From Prorocentrum cordatum (lineage: Eukaryota; Sar; Dinophyceae; Prorocentrales; Prorocentraceae), in NCBI GenBank assembly GCA_963575745.1, contig CAUYUJ010007413.1, positions 453,667 to 517,666 on the forward strand: a stretch of 64,000 bases of DNA, written 5' to 3'. How positions within the stretch are numbered: position 1 is the stretch's first letter; every line of letters starts with the position of its first letter. A program made the translations under genes and the position numbers. Positions 1 to 8,210 of the stretch are shown one piece after another. The notes beneath the pieces were generated by a model. The model saw only the letters and a program-made list of their open reading frames with translations. It was not told the DNA's origin and made no database searches.

Positions 1-52
1 CTCCTCCTCCTCCTCCTCCTGGCGGCGAGCCGCCTCGGCGGCAAACCGCCTT
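1..52. repeat. CCT tract and GGCGG/CCGCC palindromes
   Basis: A short CTC/CCT microsatellite runs from the window edge to about 20. Two copies of the short palindrome (GGCGG, 4-5 nt, CCGCC) follow, lying just beyond the last recognisable codons of the minus-strand gene at 93-2004. Confidence 0.7.
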
Positions 53-92
53 CCCCTCTCCCAGCCCATCTTCCTCCACCAAGGGCATGCAA

Positions 93-2004
93 GGTTGCGC
101 CCCGAGTGCCCGAACGTACTGTCCAGCTCTGGCGTGCGCCACGCTTTGGCGCGGGAGCGCGGCGCCTCCTTCGCTTCCTCCAGGAAGCAGGCGAGCATCG
201 CCGTCAAGGCCGACCGCACGAAATTCTCAGGGTTGTCGATCTCCTGCGACCTGGACCGAAGCAGGTTGTGCTTCCGCTCGAGTACGAAGGCGTCCAACCA
301 GATGCCGTCCTCCGCAGGCTGGTCGGGGACGTGCCACAAATAATGATGCTTCGGCTTGATCAGGGCTGGCCCGTGCGCGGCTTTGTGCAGCGCAAAGGAA
401 ATCGAAACGGCCTTGGTCCAGACAGCTATCAAATTCGGCACGGCGCCGATCCTCAGGACGTAGCCGAACCGCCTGCCACCTAAGCGCTCGAGGATGCGCG
501 CGGGCCGACGCGGTGCATCCTCGAACGCGCAGGCCAGCGTTTGCGTTTCAGCTGCGGCCGCATGTCCTTTTGCCCTGCATGTGCAATTCGAGCATCTTCG
601 CCATCGCCTCGAACGACCGCGCCGCAGCGTTCGCCATGCCGCTGGGACGCAGCTCTGTGTGCACCCAATGACGAATCAAAGGGGACACGGCCAAGCAATC
701 CGACGCCTTGCCCACGAAGTGCGACGCCTTGCAGGTCGCTTTCTTCCGAGCCACGCTGAACAGAAACGCTGGCGGTTTCCTGCCGCGTCTGCCAGTCCGC
801 CACGCCGAGCAGCGATCCCGCCACGTTCCCCACGCGTCGGGGATGACATCCCTCACCGCCTGGAGGAGCGCAAAGATTTCGACCTGCAAGGTCCCGCCGC
901 TGGCCAGCATGGTATGCACGGGGTCCCTCACGTATGTGCTCGGCGGCGCCACCGTCCGCAACGCCTGGCACGCCACCAGAGAACGGTCATCCAGAGTGAT
1001 GCCCATTGCCGTCTCCTTCGGGGGCCGGAACATCAGAAGGGAAGGAAGGGGGGGACATCAGAAGGGGATCGATGGAAATGTTTTCCTCCCTGGCTCCAGT
1101 CTCTCGGTGTTCGCTCTGGTTGTCGTGTCCCGCAGCGACGCCAAATCATCATATTGCTGCAAAAACTCGTCTGACGACAGCGGGTCAAAGCGCGACGAGT
1201 CAGCGCACCAGAGAGGCACGAGGAAATCATCGTCGTCGTAGTCTGCAAGACATTCCGCCTGATCCAGCACAACGTTCTTGCATTGCAAGCACGGTCTCAG
1301 ACCTGCAGCGCCCTTGGTGCAGAATGTCTCTTTCCAGCCGCCTCGTCTGCAATCAAGCGGTGGAACTTGGCGAAAAAGTGCACGCCGCCGATTGGCGCAC
1401 CGTGCTCCGACAGACTCTCTGGGCCCAGGAACAGCGCGCGAAGCACTGCCCGCGCCACGGCCGAGCCGCCGATGCTCTTCTTCACGACGACGCGCAAGGT
1501 GCCGATCGGCAGCCACGCAACCTCCTTCTGCAAGAAGGATCCGAACTCGATGAAACTCGCATACACCGCGAGCTGATTCCGACGATTATCTATCTTCAAG
1601 GCGTTGCCCACGCCAATGTCGTCGTAGTACAGCAAAAGCCTCCACGGCCGATCGCGCGACACAGGGAACCGGCGCATCGCTTCCCAAAACATTGAACTCC
1701 AGAGAGGGCAGTCCGACAGGAGCCTCGGCATCAGCCGATGCGGCAGCGCCACGCTCCATCGGAAAGGCGTGCCGATCTTGGGCTGCAGCCGCACTGCGCT
1801 GATGAGATCGGCCACGGATGCCGTCTGCGATCGCTGCTTGGCCCGAGCGCTCACGTCTATAGCATCGCCCGCGTCGTCGCCATGGCCAAGCGCAGTCACG
1901 ATTCGCTCGAGCAAAGCCGCGGACACGCCGCGCAGGGCCAGACCCTGTTGCAGTCGAGCCCGCTGCTCCACCTGCTTGTCCACCTGCAGGGCGCGTTTCC
2001 CCAT
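93..2004 (-). pseudogene. DDE-transposase-like dinoflagellate family gene, frameshifted
   Basis: Coding similarity runs along the minus strand from an ATG at 2002-2004 (MGKRALQVDKQ) almost to the window edge. It is broken by two compensating 1-nt indels, near 1338 (ADEAA to WKETFCTKG) and near 568 (an extra A in an A run), and by one in-frame TGA at 1058-1060 beside a short duplicated CCTTCTGATG. The 3' part (540 to about 93) has no ATG but is clearly coding, with the segment IKPKHHYLWHVPD and then DGIWLDAFVLERKHN. From memory this is a very high-copy dinoflagellate family marked by a YYDD/GN block, a CLQCKN Cys pair, a DxxH block (RDPVH) and the H-H...LERKH block. The order D...DxxH...E resembles CMC/Plavaka-like DDE transposases; that functional reading is inference. 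Two indels plus a stop indicate a decayed copy, although assembly error in homopolymers could explain part of it. Confidence 0.62.
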
Positions 2005-2043
2005 TGCGCCGACGCCCGCGCGCGGGAGGGGCGGGGGCGGGGG

Positions 2044-2460
2044 GCAGCGCGAGGCCCAGCGCGGTTGAGAAAAACGAATTGCAGCCAGAGAGACGGAAGT
2101 GGAGGCGGGAATGGATCGCGGGGCGGAGTAGCCGCCGAAGGGCATAGCGGTGTAGCCGCCTGAAGGGTCGGGAGGGGCGGCGTAGCCGCCGAAGAGCGTG
2201 GGGGCGAGGGGGCATGGGGGGAGGGGGGGGGGGAGGGGGGTGGGTGGGGGAGATTGCGGAGGCGCGAAGTGAGCGTAGCAACGGAACTTGCAAGGGAGAT
2301 TTCTTTTTCTCGCACGCAAATTCGAGCTTGAGTTTCAAGCTCGGGTTCCAAGCCGCCAGCGCTCGGAGACGGGCGCGGCTGGCGGCTCGAGCTCGGGACG
2401 GGCGCAGCGCGGGACGGGCGCGGCGGCGGCTGGCGGCTCTTAGTGCGGGTGCGCGTGCTG
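2044..2460. repeat. Palindrome cluster and G-rich spacer
   Basis: This intergenic stretch holds at least three GGCGGCTA/TAGCCGCC palindromes (about 2128-2195), a G-rich run (2215-2250), and an inverted repeat AGCTTGAGTTTCAAGCT near 2325-2341. The last could be a decayed DinoSL upstream of the gene starting at 2004, but the match is weak. Confidence 0.5.
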
Positions 2461-2549
2461 CCTCCAACTCCTCATCCACCTCCTCCTCCTCTCCTCATCA
2501 TGCCTCCTCTTCCTCCTTATCCTCCTCTATCGGCCCAGCCGATCGCCGC

Positions 2550-2846
2550 TCAGCTCTCCTGGTGCGGCTGGCGGCAGAAGAACCGAATGCCGCCTGGGAT
2601 GTCCTGCACCGTCTGCTTCGACATCTGGCACAGCATCTTGCCGCGCTCCTCGGTGCGGCGCGCCTCCTCCATCATGCGCCGCGCCTTGTTGATGAGCATC
2701 TGGCCCTTGATGCCAACGGCGCGTGCATGGCGGCAACGATTGCGCCACTCGATGAAGCGCACCACGATGGTCGCCCAGCTCCACGCACTGCCACCCGCGA
2801 TGAGCTCGAAGTCATCGACGTCGTACTTGTCCGCGATGCTCGCCAT
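2550..2846 (-). CDS. Small hypothetical protein downstream of a spliced-leader relic
   Basis: A 98-residue reading frame starts at ATG 2844-2846 (MASIADKYDVDDFELIAGG) and ends at TGA 2550. It has an aromatic/acidic N-terminus and a charged, probably helical middle (about residues 45-75, rich in K, R, M and E). I do not recognise a family. The ATGGCG start context matches the neighbouring genes. A near-perfect relic of the dinoflagellate spliced leader lies 43 nt upstream on the same strand. That supports this start and suggests that the locus derives from a reverse-transcribed, trans-spliced mRNA. The C-terminal residues after IRFFCRQ may be intronic, since the frame ends soon after and leads into a CCT tract. 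It may be one exon of a longer gene. Confidence 0.5.
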   Translation of the reverse strand: MASIADKYDVDDFELIAGGSAWSWATIVVRFIEWRNRCRHARAVGIKGQMLINKARRMMEEARRTEERGKMLCQMSKQTVQDIPGGIRFFCRQPHQES

Positions 2847-2889
2847 GGCGGCGCAAGACCGCGAAGGGGCACGACCTCGAGCGGCTCCA

Positions 2890-2910
2890 CTTGAGCCAAA
2901 AAGACTACGG
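2890..2910 (-). other. Relic dinoflagellate spliced leader (DinoSL)
   Basis: Read on the minus strand, these 21 nt match the conserved DinoSL (after its variable first base) at 19 of 21 positions, with both differences in the CCA triplet region. The 3' half, TTTTTGGCTCAAG, is intact apart from a single change. It lies 43 nt upstream of the ATG at 2846. Genomic SL relics next to coding sequence are established evidence in dinoflagellates that a processed, trans-spliced mRNA was reinserted. Confidence 0.8.
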
Positions 2911-2965
2911 ATGAGGGGTGGGACGGTGGCAGATCATGTCATTGGGAAACGCGAGAGAACGGTGC

Positions 2966-3187
2966 GAGCGCGGTGGGCAGCAAAGGCGGCATCTCCGCCA
3001 AATGAAGGCAAGGCGGCATGTCCGCCAAGGGCTTGCGAGAGTGGAAAGGCGGCATCCCCGCCAAACGAAGGGCTGCGGTGGTAACGAGTGGGGTGGCGAT
3101 GGCATCGAAGAAATGTTTTTTTCAACAACAATAACAATTGTACGAAATCACACACCTCGTCATGAGCGGCCCAACTGCCGCCCCTGC
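2966..3187 (-). repeat. Candidate introner-like repeat, copy A
   Basis: This segment is nearly identical to 3354-3566. Both contain three short palindromes (GGCGGCATCTCCGCC, GGCGGCATGTCCGCC, GGCGGCATCCCCGCC), a GGCTGCGGTGG block and an AACAATTGTACGAAATC block. On the minus strand a canonical GT donor (ACGAG then GTGTG) lies near the 5' end. Both copies flank an exon-like segment, which suggests that they are introns of one family or a tandem duplication. Confidence 0.6.
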
Positions 3188-3650
3188 CAAGGAGCTGCTT
3201 CGCCTCTGCTTCGTCTCCGACCGCCAATCGATGGGATTCCCAACGGTGTCGCTGGCCTTCGCGAGCCGCAGCTCGCGCGGTAGGGTCTCGGGCAGGACGC
3301 GCTCGAGCAGGAGGGAGTTATGCAAGCGCTTCGCCTCGCCAAGTGAGGCATCGGAGCGCGATGAGCAGCAAAGGCGGCATCTCCGCCAAATGAAGGCAAG
3401 GCGGCATGTCCGCCAAGGGCTTGCGAGAGTGGAAAGGCGACATCCCCGCCAAACGAAGGGCTGCGGTGGTAACGAGTGGGGTGGCGGTGGAAATGTTGTT
3501 TCACCAACAATAACAATTGTACGAAATCGCACACCTCGTCAGGAGCGGCCCAACTGCCGCCCCTGCTCACGAGCGGCCCAGTGGCCGCGGCTTATTCGGG
3601 TCCTTCTCCACCTTTTTCAGGCCGTACTTCATGATGTACTGGGCCACCAT
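3188..3650 (-). pseudogene. Fragments of a PIDW-domain gene split by a repeat
   Basis: Two coding-looking pieces lie on the minus strand. The first, 3650 to about 3567, reads MVAQYIMKYGLKKVEKDP and begins 8 nt after the stop of the upstream gene. The second, about 3345-3188, reads LLLERVLPETLPREL and then ASDTVGNPIDWRSET. The motif VGNPIDWRSE is shared exactly with the gene at 8211-9279, where it precedes YQMKYDYKKF, similar to YIMKYGLKK here. The two motifs are therefore in opposite order to the intact gene, which suggests tandem duplication or rearrangement. The pieces are separated by the repeat at 3354-3566. I could not find a splice solution that keeps both frames open. Confidence 0.45.
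3354..3566 (-). repeat. Candidate introner-like repeat, copy B
   Basis: This is the partner of the copy at 2966-3187. It differs by a few substitutions and a 9-nt net indel near 3490-3510. It has the same internal triplet of GGCGG/CCGCC palindromes and the same 5' boundary (GCAG then GGGCGGCAG on the minus strand). Confidence 0.6.
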
Positions 3651-3657
3651 GGGGCGC

Positions 3658-5872
3658 TCAGGTGCTGTGCTTCTGCGCCTCCTTGAGCATCCCCGCGATG
3701 GCCCTCGCCGCCGAGCTTGCATCCTTCTGGATGCTGATGGCCTCGTCCTGCGTGATCGTCAACGCCACGCCGCTGTGCACGCGCTTCTGCGCCACCGCCT
3801 TCATGACTGCCACAGACTTCCTCGCCGCCTTCGCGTTCTTCACAGCCCATGACGGCACCTTGTCCGCCTTCCCATGCTCGAGGTACCCGTCCAGCTCTGT
3901 CTCGAGCCTCGTTGCGGTGCCGATCCACTTCAGCGCCAGGTTTTTCTCCTGCGTATCCTTCTTGGCCTGCTCGGCCTTCTCCCTCGCTTCCTGTCGCCTC
4001 CGCTCCTTCTCAGCGTCCTTATCCCTGCGGAGCCTTCGGGGTTGTCCGAAAATGACAACACTTCGAGCCGAGCGAAATCAATAACCCGATCCGAACCTGA
4101 AGAGTTGAACGGAAACCGAAAGCGAATGCGAAGCCCAGGCGACACCCCTGCGTTGAACCCCCCAACGGCCTGCTCTTGCTCCTGTCCTTGCTCTTGCCGC
4201 GGCTCTTGCTCCTGCCCTTGCGGCGGCTCTTGCTCCTGTCGCGGTCGCCGCGCGAGCGGATCCTGCTGCGGTTGGTGTCGCGACGTCTGTCGCGGCGTCT
4301 GCTCCTGCTGTCGCGCCTGCCCCTGCTGTCGCGCCTGCTCATGCTGCGCCTCCTCCTCCTGCGGCTGTCAGACCTGCGCCTGCGGCGCCGCCTGGATCTG
4401 GACATGTCGCTCTCGTCGCTTCTGTCGCCCGTGTCGCCGCCGTGCTCTGCGACGCCCGTCGAGGCCGCTGCCCGCGGGCCGCTCTGCTTCGCCTGCGTCC
4501 TCTTATCGGTGTACAGCTCGTTGCGCACTGCGGCCTCCACTGTCTCGCTCCAGGCCGCCTCCAATTGCGGCCTGTGCGTCCACTCCCCGAGATCAGGGTT
4601 CCACCTCTTATCCTGCACATTATCTTCAATCTTTTTCGCGTCGAAGCCGTCGTGCGCCCACTTCCTCAGCGGGAGGTACTTGCCACCCTTGCGGACGCGC
4701 CTCTTTTTATTTTGTTTTTTTTTTTTTTTTCTTTTTTGTTTTTTTTTTTTTTTTTTTCTTTATTTCTTGTGTTTCCTTGATTTCTGTTTTCTTTCCTTTT
4801 TTTTTATTTTTTTTCTTTTTTTTTTTTTTTTTTCTTTTTATATTCTCTCTTTTCTTTTTTACTTTTTCTTTTTTTTTTTTTTTTGTTTTTTCTTTTTTGT
4901 TTTTTATCCTTTTTTTTTTTAGTTTCTATCCTTTTTTTTTTGTTTTTTTGTTTTTTTTTTTTCTTTTTTTTTCCTTTCCTCCTCCATCCGTTGGACAGTG
5001 ATTGAGCTGACCACGAAGGCTTCAATGCGATCGAGGTTCGACAGCCCAGGATCTTCTGCCAGATCCTTGTAGAACTGCTGCTTGAACTCACTCTTCTTTT
5101 TGGCGAAACACTTTGGCGGCCACTGTCCGAACCTCCGAGAAAGGCGCACCCCGTTCGTGTTGCACGCGTCGCACTGGTAAGTCGACTGGCCCTTCGCCCT
5201 GATCCTGTAGTTGCACTCCTTTGCCGTGCGACAGCAGCGGTTGCAACGCACGATGCTATCCTCGATGCCATGCACATCCACGAACCCCCCTACCTGGGGA
5301 GCGCCTGCTGGCGGATCGTCCTGAGCTGCCTCCTCCTCCTCCGCCTGCGGCGCTGCCGCCTCGGGCGAGCGCTCCTCATTCTCAACCTTGGCTACCGCGC
5401 CCTGCGGTGGAGCCTCTTCCTCCTCAAGCTCACGCTTGGCACTCTCAAGCTCATCCTGTTTGACGCCGAGCTCGGAACCAATCTCATCGCCGCGCTCCTC
5501 GGAGCCCGATGCCGCCTCTGACGCTGCGTCGTCCGGCTCTGGTGGCAAAGCCGCTGCGCCCTGAGGAGGCAGTTCTTCGGCGGGAGCTGCGGCTGACGCA
5601 GCTTTGCGAGCCGTCCTCAACGCTGCGGGGTGCTTACCTTTGCCCTTGCCTTTGCTTTTCCCGCGTGCCTTCGGCGGCCCTGCGTCGGTCAATGCGGGCG
5701 GCGGCACAAGCTGTCCAGTCAGTGTCATCTGCGTCCCCGATAGCTTAGCTTTCCCACGGGGCTTCGCTGCGGGCGCCTTGGTCATCACTCCCTTGTTTTT
5801 CGGCCTGGCTGCTACGAACATCACTGCCAGAGAATGCTGCTGGTGATCTTCAGCGGGCGGCGTCCCCGCCAT
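3658..5872 (-). CDS. Cys-cluster, poly-lysine and RS-domain protein of a dinoflagellate-expanded family
   Basis: The start is ATG 5870-5872 (MAGTPPAEDHQQH). Residues 20-200 are low-complexity (K/G-rich, then acidic E/A/P). A Cys cluster follows at about residues 210-237 (CNRCC, C, CDACN) and then RRFGQWPPKCF near 246-256, a signature I recall from a high-copy dinoflagellate family. In that family the Cys/WPP block is followed by GGKxLPLxxWAxxGFD. Here that block (GGKYLPLRKWAHDGFD) lies beyond an A-rich tract (sense strand) at about 4705-4985 that encodes mostly lysine and disrupts the frame. An RS-rich domain follows (about 4430-4180). A GC-AG intron at 4025-4169 joins KSR to DKDAEKERRR, and a coiled-coil-like exon ends at 3658 (MLKEAQKHST). 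Zinc or RNA binding is plausible from the composition but inferred. The gene is either a decayed copy or has an expanding poly-K tract. Confidence 0.65.
4025..4169 (-). other. GC-AG intron (145 nt)
   Basis: The donor is AGCAG then GCCGTT and the acceptor is CCGCAG then GGATAAGG. Splicing joins AAG AGC AG to G GAT AAG GAC and restores one frame from the RS domain into the final coiled-coil exon. Non-canonical GC donors and an AG-G exon boundary are typical of dinoflagellates. Confidence 0.6.
4705..4985 (-). repeat. A-rich (poly-lysine-coding) tract inside a gene
   Basis: On the sense (minus) strand this ~280-nt tract is almost all A with scattered G, C and T. It separates the conserved halves of the Cys-cluster/RS gene (VQRMEEERK before, KRRVRKGGKYLP after). 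Frames through it read mainly lysine, but in-frame TAA codons occur. Confidence 0.8.
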
Positions 5873-6150
5873 GGCGGCGTGACCGCCTTGGCACGCGAGA
5901 AGCCGCGCGTCGCGCGCGGCCCTGATGCCAAGATGAGCTGGACGCGAAGCGATGACGAAGAAAACGCGCGGTAAGTGAGGCGGGATAGCCGCCAGCGGAA
6001 TAGCCGCTTCAAAGGTGGAGGGGGGGGGGGGTGGAGTGAGGTATGAAGGGGGCGGCATATCCGCCAGCGGACTCGCCGCTTGAGAGGGTGCAGGGGCGCG
6101 GCGAGGGAGGCGGATTGGCCGCCAGCGGACTAGCCGCTCGAAGCGTGGCG
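5845..6150. repeat. GGCGG/CCGCC short palindrome cluster
   Basis: At least six imperfect palindromes lie here (for example GGCGGCATATCCGCC near 6050, and GGCGG-CGTCC-CCGCC overlapping the ATG at 5872). They are separated by 10-40 nt of G-rich spacer, in the promoter-side gap of the gene starting at 5872. Confidence 0.7.
5921..5944 (-). other. Possible decayed DinoSL
   Basis: With two 1-nt insertions allowed, this stretch follows the DinoSL pattern on the minus strand: an AGCTCATCTTGGCATCAGG-like core against AGCCATTTTGGCTCAAG. It lies about 50 nt upstream of the ATG at 5872. The position matches the two clearer relics, but the sequence match alone is weak. Confidence 0.35.
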
Positions 6151-6216
6151 GACGCACGAGGTGATACGGATACTGAAATGAATTGCGCGCAACATGACAA
6201 CCACACAAAATGGACA

Positions 6217-6366
6217 TCATGTTATCATATGTTATCATATGTTATCAGGCGTGTGATAACACCATGCTAACACATGATAACACCTGATAACATGTTATCA
6301 GGTGTTATCAGGTGTTATCAGGTGTTATCAGGCGCGTGATAACATCTGCTAACGTATGATATCAGC
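6217..6366. promoter_or_regulatory. TGTTATCA direct and inverted repeat cluster
   Basis: About a dozen copies of TGTTATCA or its complement TGATAACA are packed into 150 nt, in both orientations. They include a perfect 24-bp palindrome at 6281-6304 (core TGATAACATGTTATCA). This is an AT-rich island in GC-rich DNA, between two minus-strand genes (5' of 5872, 3' of 7052). It could be a cluster of protein-binding sites or a replication/recombination element; the role is inferred. Confidence 0.55.
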
Positions 6367-6479
6367 CAACTTTTTTTTGCCAGTGCATGGCGGCGGCGTA
6401 GCGGCACGTCCGCCGAGTTAGTTAAGCGGAGCAGCAGGGGCGGAGCGGCGCCCTGCGCTACCGACCGCGGACGGCGCCG

Positions 6480-6605
6480 CGTGCTTCAAACCGCTGCCTG
6501 AGCGGCAGCGAAAAGACGGGCGAGCGCGGAAGCGAGGCGCGCTGCCTGAGCGGCAGCGAAGAGACGGGCGAGCGCGCGCAATCGGGGCGCGCTGCCTGAG
6601 CGTCA
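6480..6605. repeat. Tandem repeat, ~50-bp unit, about 2.5 copies
   Basis: The unit is CGCTGCCTGAGCGGCAGCGA followed by AGACGGGCGAGCGCG and a variable tail. Each unit contains the hairpin GCTGCC-TGAGC-GGCAGC. Confidence 0.7.
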
Positions 6606-6609
6606 TCAT

Positions 6610-7050
6610 ATGCAAGGCGATGGGGGGGGGGGCGGACATGGCGATGCAGCACATCCAGAAAATAGCCGCACTCATTCTTATGCGGATGCAGTTTTCTCCA
6701 CCCAGCCCTTTTGCCAAATCCCATCCAACCGCCCACCTGTCTTATCCGCCGAAGCTCCCTCACCTTCCTCCCGCTCCGCTCGTCCACTCGCCCCCATATC
6801 GCCTTGCATTGGGGGGCGGCTACTCGGCCGCCTGCGTGGCCAAAATTCACCTCGGCGTGGCGGCCTTCACGAATTGAGTGCGGATGGAGTGTGTGTGGGG
6901 GTGTCCTAATTTGTTCTGACACAGGGGTGTGGATTGAAATTGCGTTGGAGGAGTGGGAGGGGGGCGTGTAGGGCCGACGCGTCGCGCCGCCTGCGCGATT
7001 GAGGCTACTGATGCTGAGGCGACATCAGTGCTGCCAGCCGTGCACCTGCA
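6610..7050. other. Intergenic, no supported gene
   Basis: Reading frames here are short and lack recognisable motifs. The segment contains a G-rich run (6620-6630) and ordinary mixed sequence downstream of the minus-strand gene ending at 7052. Confidence 0.5.
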
Positions 7051-7051
7051 C

Positions 7052-7687
7052 CTACGAGGTCGCGTTGCGCACCAGCCAGCTCGCGAGCACGTCCTCGCAC
7101 TCGGCGATGCATTGCTCCTATTGGCGGAAAGCGTTCACCGCGTCTGCTATCTGGGCGCACATCTGCGTCGCAGTACGCGCGCGGCGCAACGAGTCGAGCA
7201 CAGCCTGGCACTGGGTGCCGTTGAGCACCACGATGCTATCGGGCGACATCTGGCTGGCCAACGCCGTGGACATCCTCATGCCCGCCGTGGCTGACGAAGC
7301 TGCGCCTGACGATCCGCTGCCCTCCGAGAACGCGTCCTTCAGCTGGTGCGAGCGCTCCACGCGGGATTGTGGAGGGATTGGCGCCAACTCGACCTTCGGC
7401 GCCCCCTTGCGCCTTTTGGCGGAGCCCCAGTTGGCCTTCTCCTCCTCCCATTGGCGCCACTCCGCGAGGTCGACTTCCCACGAGTCGGGCTCGAGTGCGA
7501 CAGCAGCTACCTCCGCTTCGTCCTCGCTCAAGTCGTGGTACGGCGACACGCGAAGGTGGTTCACCAGCTTGTTCCTGGCCGCCTCCACTGTCTCTCCCTG
7601 GAACCACTTGCCGCCCCTTTTGCAGCTGCTGATCTGTGGGCACTTGAAGCCGAACATGACGGTCTTCTCGCCCTGCTGGCCTGCCAT
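7052..7687 (-). CDS. Zinc-finger-like dinoflagellate family protein with an internal TAG
   Basis: The start is ATG 7685-7687 (MAGQQGEKTVMFGFKCPQ). Residues 14-45 carry C-x5-C (CPQISSC), then GGKWFQGETVEAARNKL, then H-x5-H (HLRVSPYH). This is a Cys2His2/BED-like arrangement that I recall as the N-terminal domain of a very common dinoflagellate family. Residues 60-150 are charged, and the C-terminal part is helical (QAVLDSLRRARTATQMCAQI). A TAG at 7118-7120 (codon 190) stops the frame after NAFRQ. The same frame then continues with coding-like EQCIAECEDVLASWLVRN to a second TAG at 7052-7054. The helical pattern continues across the stop, so the TAG looks like a recent nonsense change, an error or readthrough. 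A nucleic-acid-binding role is inferred. Confidence 0.62.
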
Positions 7688-7839
7688 GGCGGCAGGGCGA
7701 GAAGTGCACGGCTAGCGCAGGGGCGGCGTGGGGCGCGAGCCTGTGCGCGCCTAGATTCGAGCCGATACAGCGTCCCAACACCAAAAACATACATGTGTAA
7801 GAGGCGCGGTGGCATCGCACATTTCGGGATGCCAGCAGG

Positions 7840-8095
7840 CGGCGGCGGCGGTTTAGCCGCCAATGGAGGGCTCAGGGCGGAGTGGCCGCCAATGGGCGGT
7901 TTAGCCGCCAATGGGCGGCGTGGCCGCCAATGGAGGCTTCAGGGCGGTTTAGCCGCCAATGGGTGGCTCAGGGAAGGACTGGTGTTTTTTTTCCACCCGC
8001 ATAGAACAAACCCGATGCGCCGATGCTCGTATCTGAACGGCGGTTGTCCGCCAGGCGGGGGGAGGCGGCGCGTCCGCCAATGAGATAGATCGGCA
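7840..8095. repeat. GGCGG/CCGCC palindrome cluster
   Basis: About eight copies (GGCGGTTTAGCCGCC, GGAGTGGCCGCC, GGCGTGGCCGCC, GGCGCGTCCGCC) lie at 15-40 nt spacing, with CAATGGAG/CAATGGGC spacers. They sit between the genes starting at 7687 and ending at 8211. Confidence 0.75.
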
Positions 8096-8210
8096 ACGAA
8101 GAGAGGGGAGGAGAGATGAGATGAGACGAGGCGGGGAGAGGCGGCGCGTCATGACGCGTCAGCGCGGATAGCTGCAGCTATCCGCGCTCGAATTAGGCAA
8201 GTTATGCACC

